Positions 62,853-64,000 of a stretch of 64,000 nucleotides of DNA are shown piece by piece (the stretch's first letter is position 1; each line of letters starts with the position of its first letter). The DNA comes from Cyrtodaria siliqua (taxonomy: Eukaryota > Mollusca > Bivalvia > Adapedonta > Hiatellidae): the NCBI GenBank assembly GCA_037043455.1, contig JAWPHD010005558.1, positions 1 through 64,000 on the forward strand, written 5' to 3'. The notes under the pieces are model-generated. The model saw nothing but the letters and a program-made list of their open reading frames with translations, was not told the DNA's origin and searched no databases. Both the position numbers and the translations under genes were made by a program.

Positions 62853-64000
62853 ACCTTTCCAGTCTACTTGACGGCCTTCCATATATAGAAGCAGCTAACC
62901 TTCAGTCCATTTATACTATACCTTTCCAGTCTATTTGACGCACTTCCATATATAGAAGTAGCTAACCTTCAGTCCATTTATACTTTACCTTACCAGTCCA
63001 CTTGACGCCCTTCCATATACAGAAGTAGATAACCTTCAGTCCATTTATACGTTACCTTTCCAGCCCACTTGATGCCCTTCCATATATATTAGTAGCAAAC
63101 CTTCAGTCCATTTATACTTTACCTTTCCAGTCCACTTGACGCACTTCCATATATAGAAGTAGCTAACCTTCAGTCCATTTATACTTTACCTTTCCAGTCC
63201 ACTTGACGCCCTTCCATATACAGAAGTAGCTAACCTTCAGTCCATTTATACTTTACCTTTCCAGTCTACTTGACGCCCTTAGATATACAGAAGTAGCTAA
63301 CCTTCAGTCCATTTATACTTTACCTTTCCAGTCCACTTGACGCCCTTAGATAAACAGAAGTAGCTAACCTTCAGTCCATTTATACTTTACCTTTCCAGTC
63401 CACTTGATGCCCTTCCATATATAGAAGTAGATAACCTTCAGTCTATTTATACTTTACCTTTCCAGTCTACTTGACGGCCTTCCATATATAGAAGTAGCTA
63501 ACCTTCAGTCCATTTATACTATACCTTTCCAGTCTATTTGACGCACTTCCATATATAGAAGTAGCTAACCTTCAGTCCATTTATACTTTACCTTTCCAGT
63601 CCACTTGACGCCCTTCCATATACAGAAGTAGATAACCTTCAGTCAATTTATACTTTACCTTTCCAGTCCACTCGACGCCCTTCCATATATAGAAGTGGCT
63701 AACCTTCAGTCCATTTATATTTTACCTTTCCAGCCCACTTGATGCCCTTCCATATATATTAGTAGCAAACCTTCAGTCCATTTATACTTTACCTTTCCAG
63801 TCTACTTGACGCACTTCCATATATAGAAGTAGCTAACCTTCAGTCCATTTATACTTTACCTTTCCAGTCCACTTGACGCCCTTCCATATACAGAAGTAGC
63901 TAACCTTCAGTCCATTTATACTTTACCTTTCCAGTCTACTTGACGCCCTTAGATATACAGAAGTAGCTAACCTTCAGTCCATTTATACTTTACCTTTCCA
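62853..64000 (-). repeat. Continuation of the 67-bp exon-donor array to the window edge
   Basis: About 17 more units with the same period and orientation. At least two (for example around 63001-63023) keep the GCCCTTCCATATACAGAAG form, which encodes FCIWKG. The array runs off the window. Confidence 0.95.

Overview
The window looks like invertebrate, most likely bivalve, genomic DNA. It is AT-rich and intron-rich, with degenerate LINEs, a Penelope-like fragment, tRNA-derived SINEs, MITEs and a bivalve-type element with an internal 161-bp tandem core next to (CCGT)n. The species call is inference. No prokaryotic organisation is present.

Layout. 1-18 kb is repeat-rich flank: a 65-bp triplicate, a GATATC satellite, a perfect 127-bp inverted repeat, a pearl/HINE-like element (3.9-5.57 kb), a decayed CR1/jockey-type LINE whose N-terminal part carries a 2A-like peptide (5.56-9.6 kb), a SINE with target duplications, and several short tandem duplications and hairpins. 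From 18.1 to 37.2 kb, on the minus strand, lie nine coding exons forming the 3' half of an SLC6 neurotransmitter-transporter gene, closest by eye to GABA transporters (TM5 to the C-terminus). All splice phases agree, but exon D (29477-29588) is one base short, which breaks the frame. The 5' half of the gene lies beyond 64,000.

Main observation. Two large minisatellites in this gene are made of the gene's own exon-intron boundaries. (1) 22,424-26,630: about 35 units of 51 or 38 bp, each repeating the 3' splice site and first codons of exon F, broken by a rearranged LINE. The real exon uses the acceptor of the terminal unit. (2) 37,818-56,262 and 62,853-64,000: about 290 units of 67 bp, each repeating the end of the TM4/IL2 exon (codons for VSYFCIWKGVKWTGK) followed by a 5' splice donor. 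This array is organised in higher-order blocks of about 4.09 and 4.16 kb and is interrupted by an L1/Tx1-type LINE with an intact 1,245-residue ORF2. (3) A 17-bp tandem duplication spans the donor of exon C. The 67-bp unit itself holds two diverged copies of a donor-like segment, as if it began with the same kind of small duplication. Splice-junction-spanning duplication therefore recurs three times in one gene and has twice grown into an array, loading the introns with hundreds of sense-strand decoy splice sites.

The remaining intronic space is filled by dispersed repeats, SINEs, two MITEs (one with an empty-site paralogue inside the window) and unassigned AT-rich sequence.
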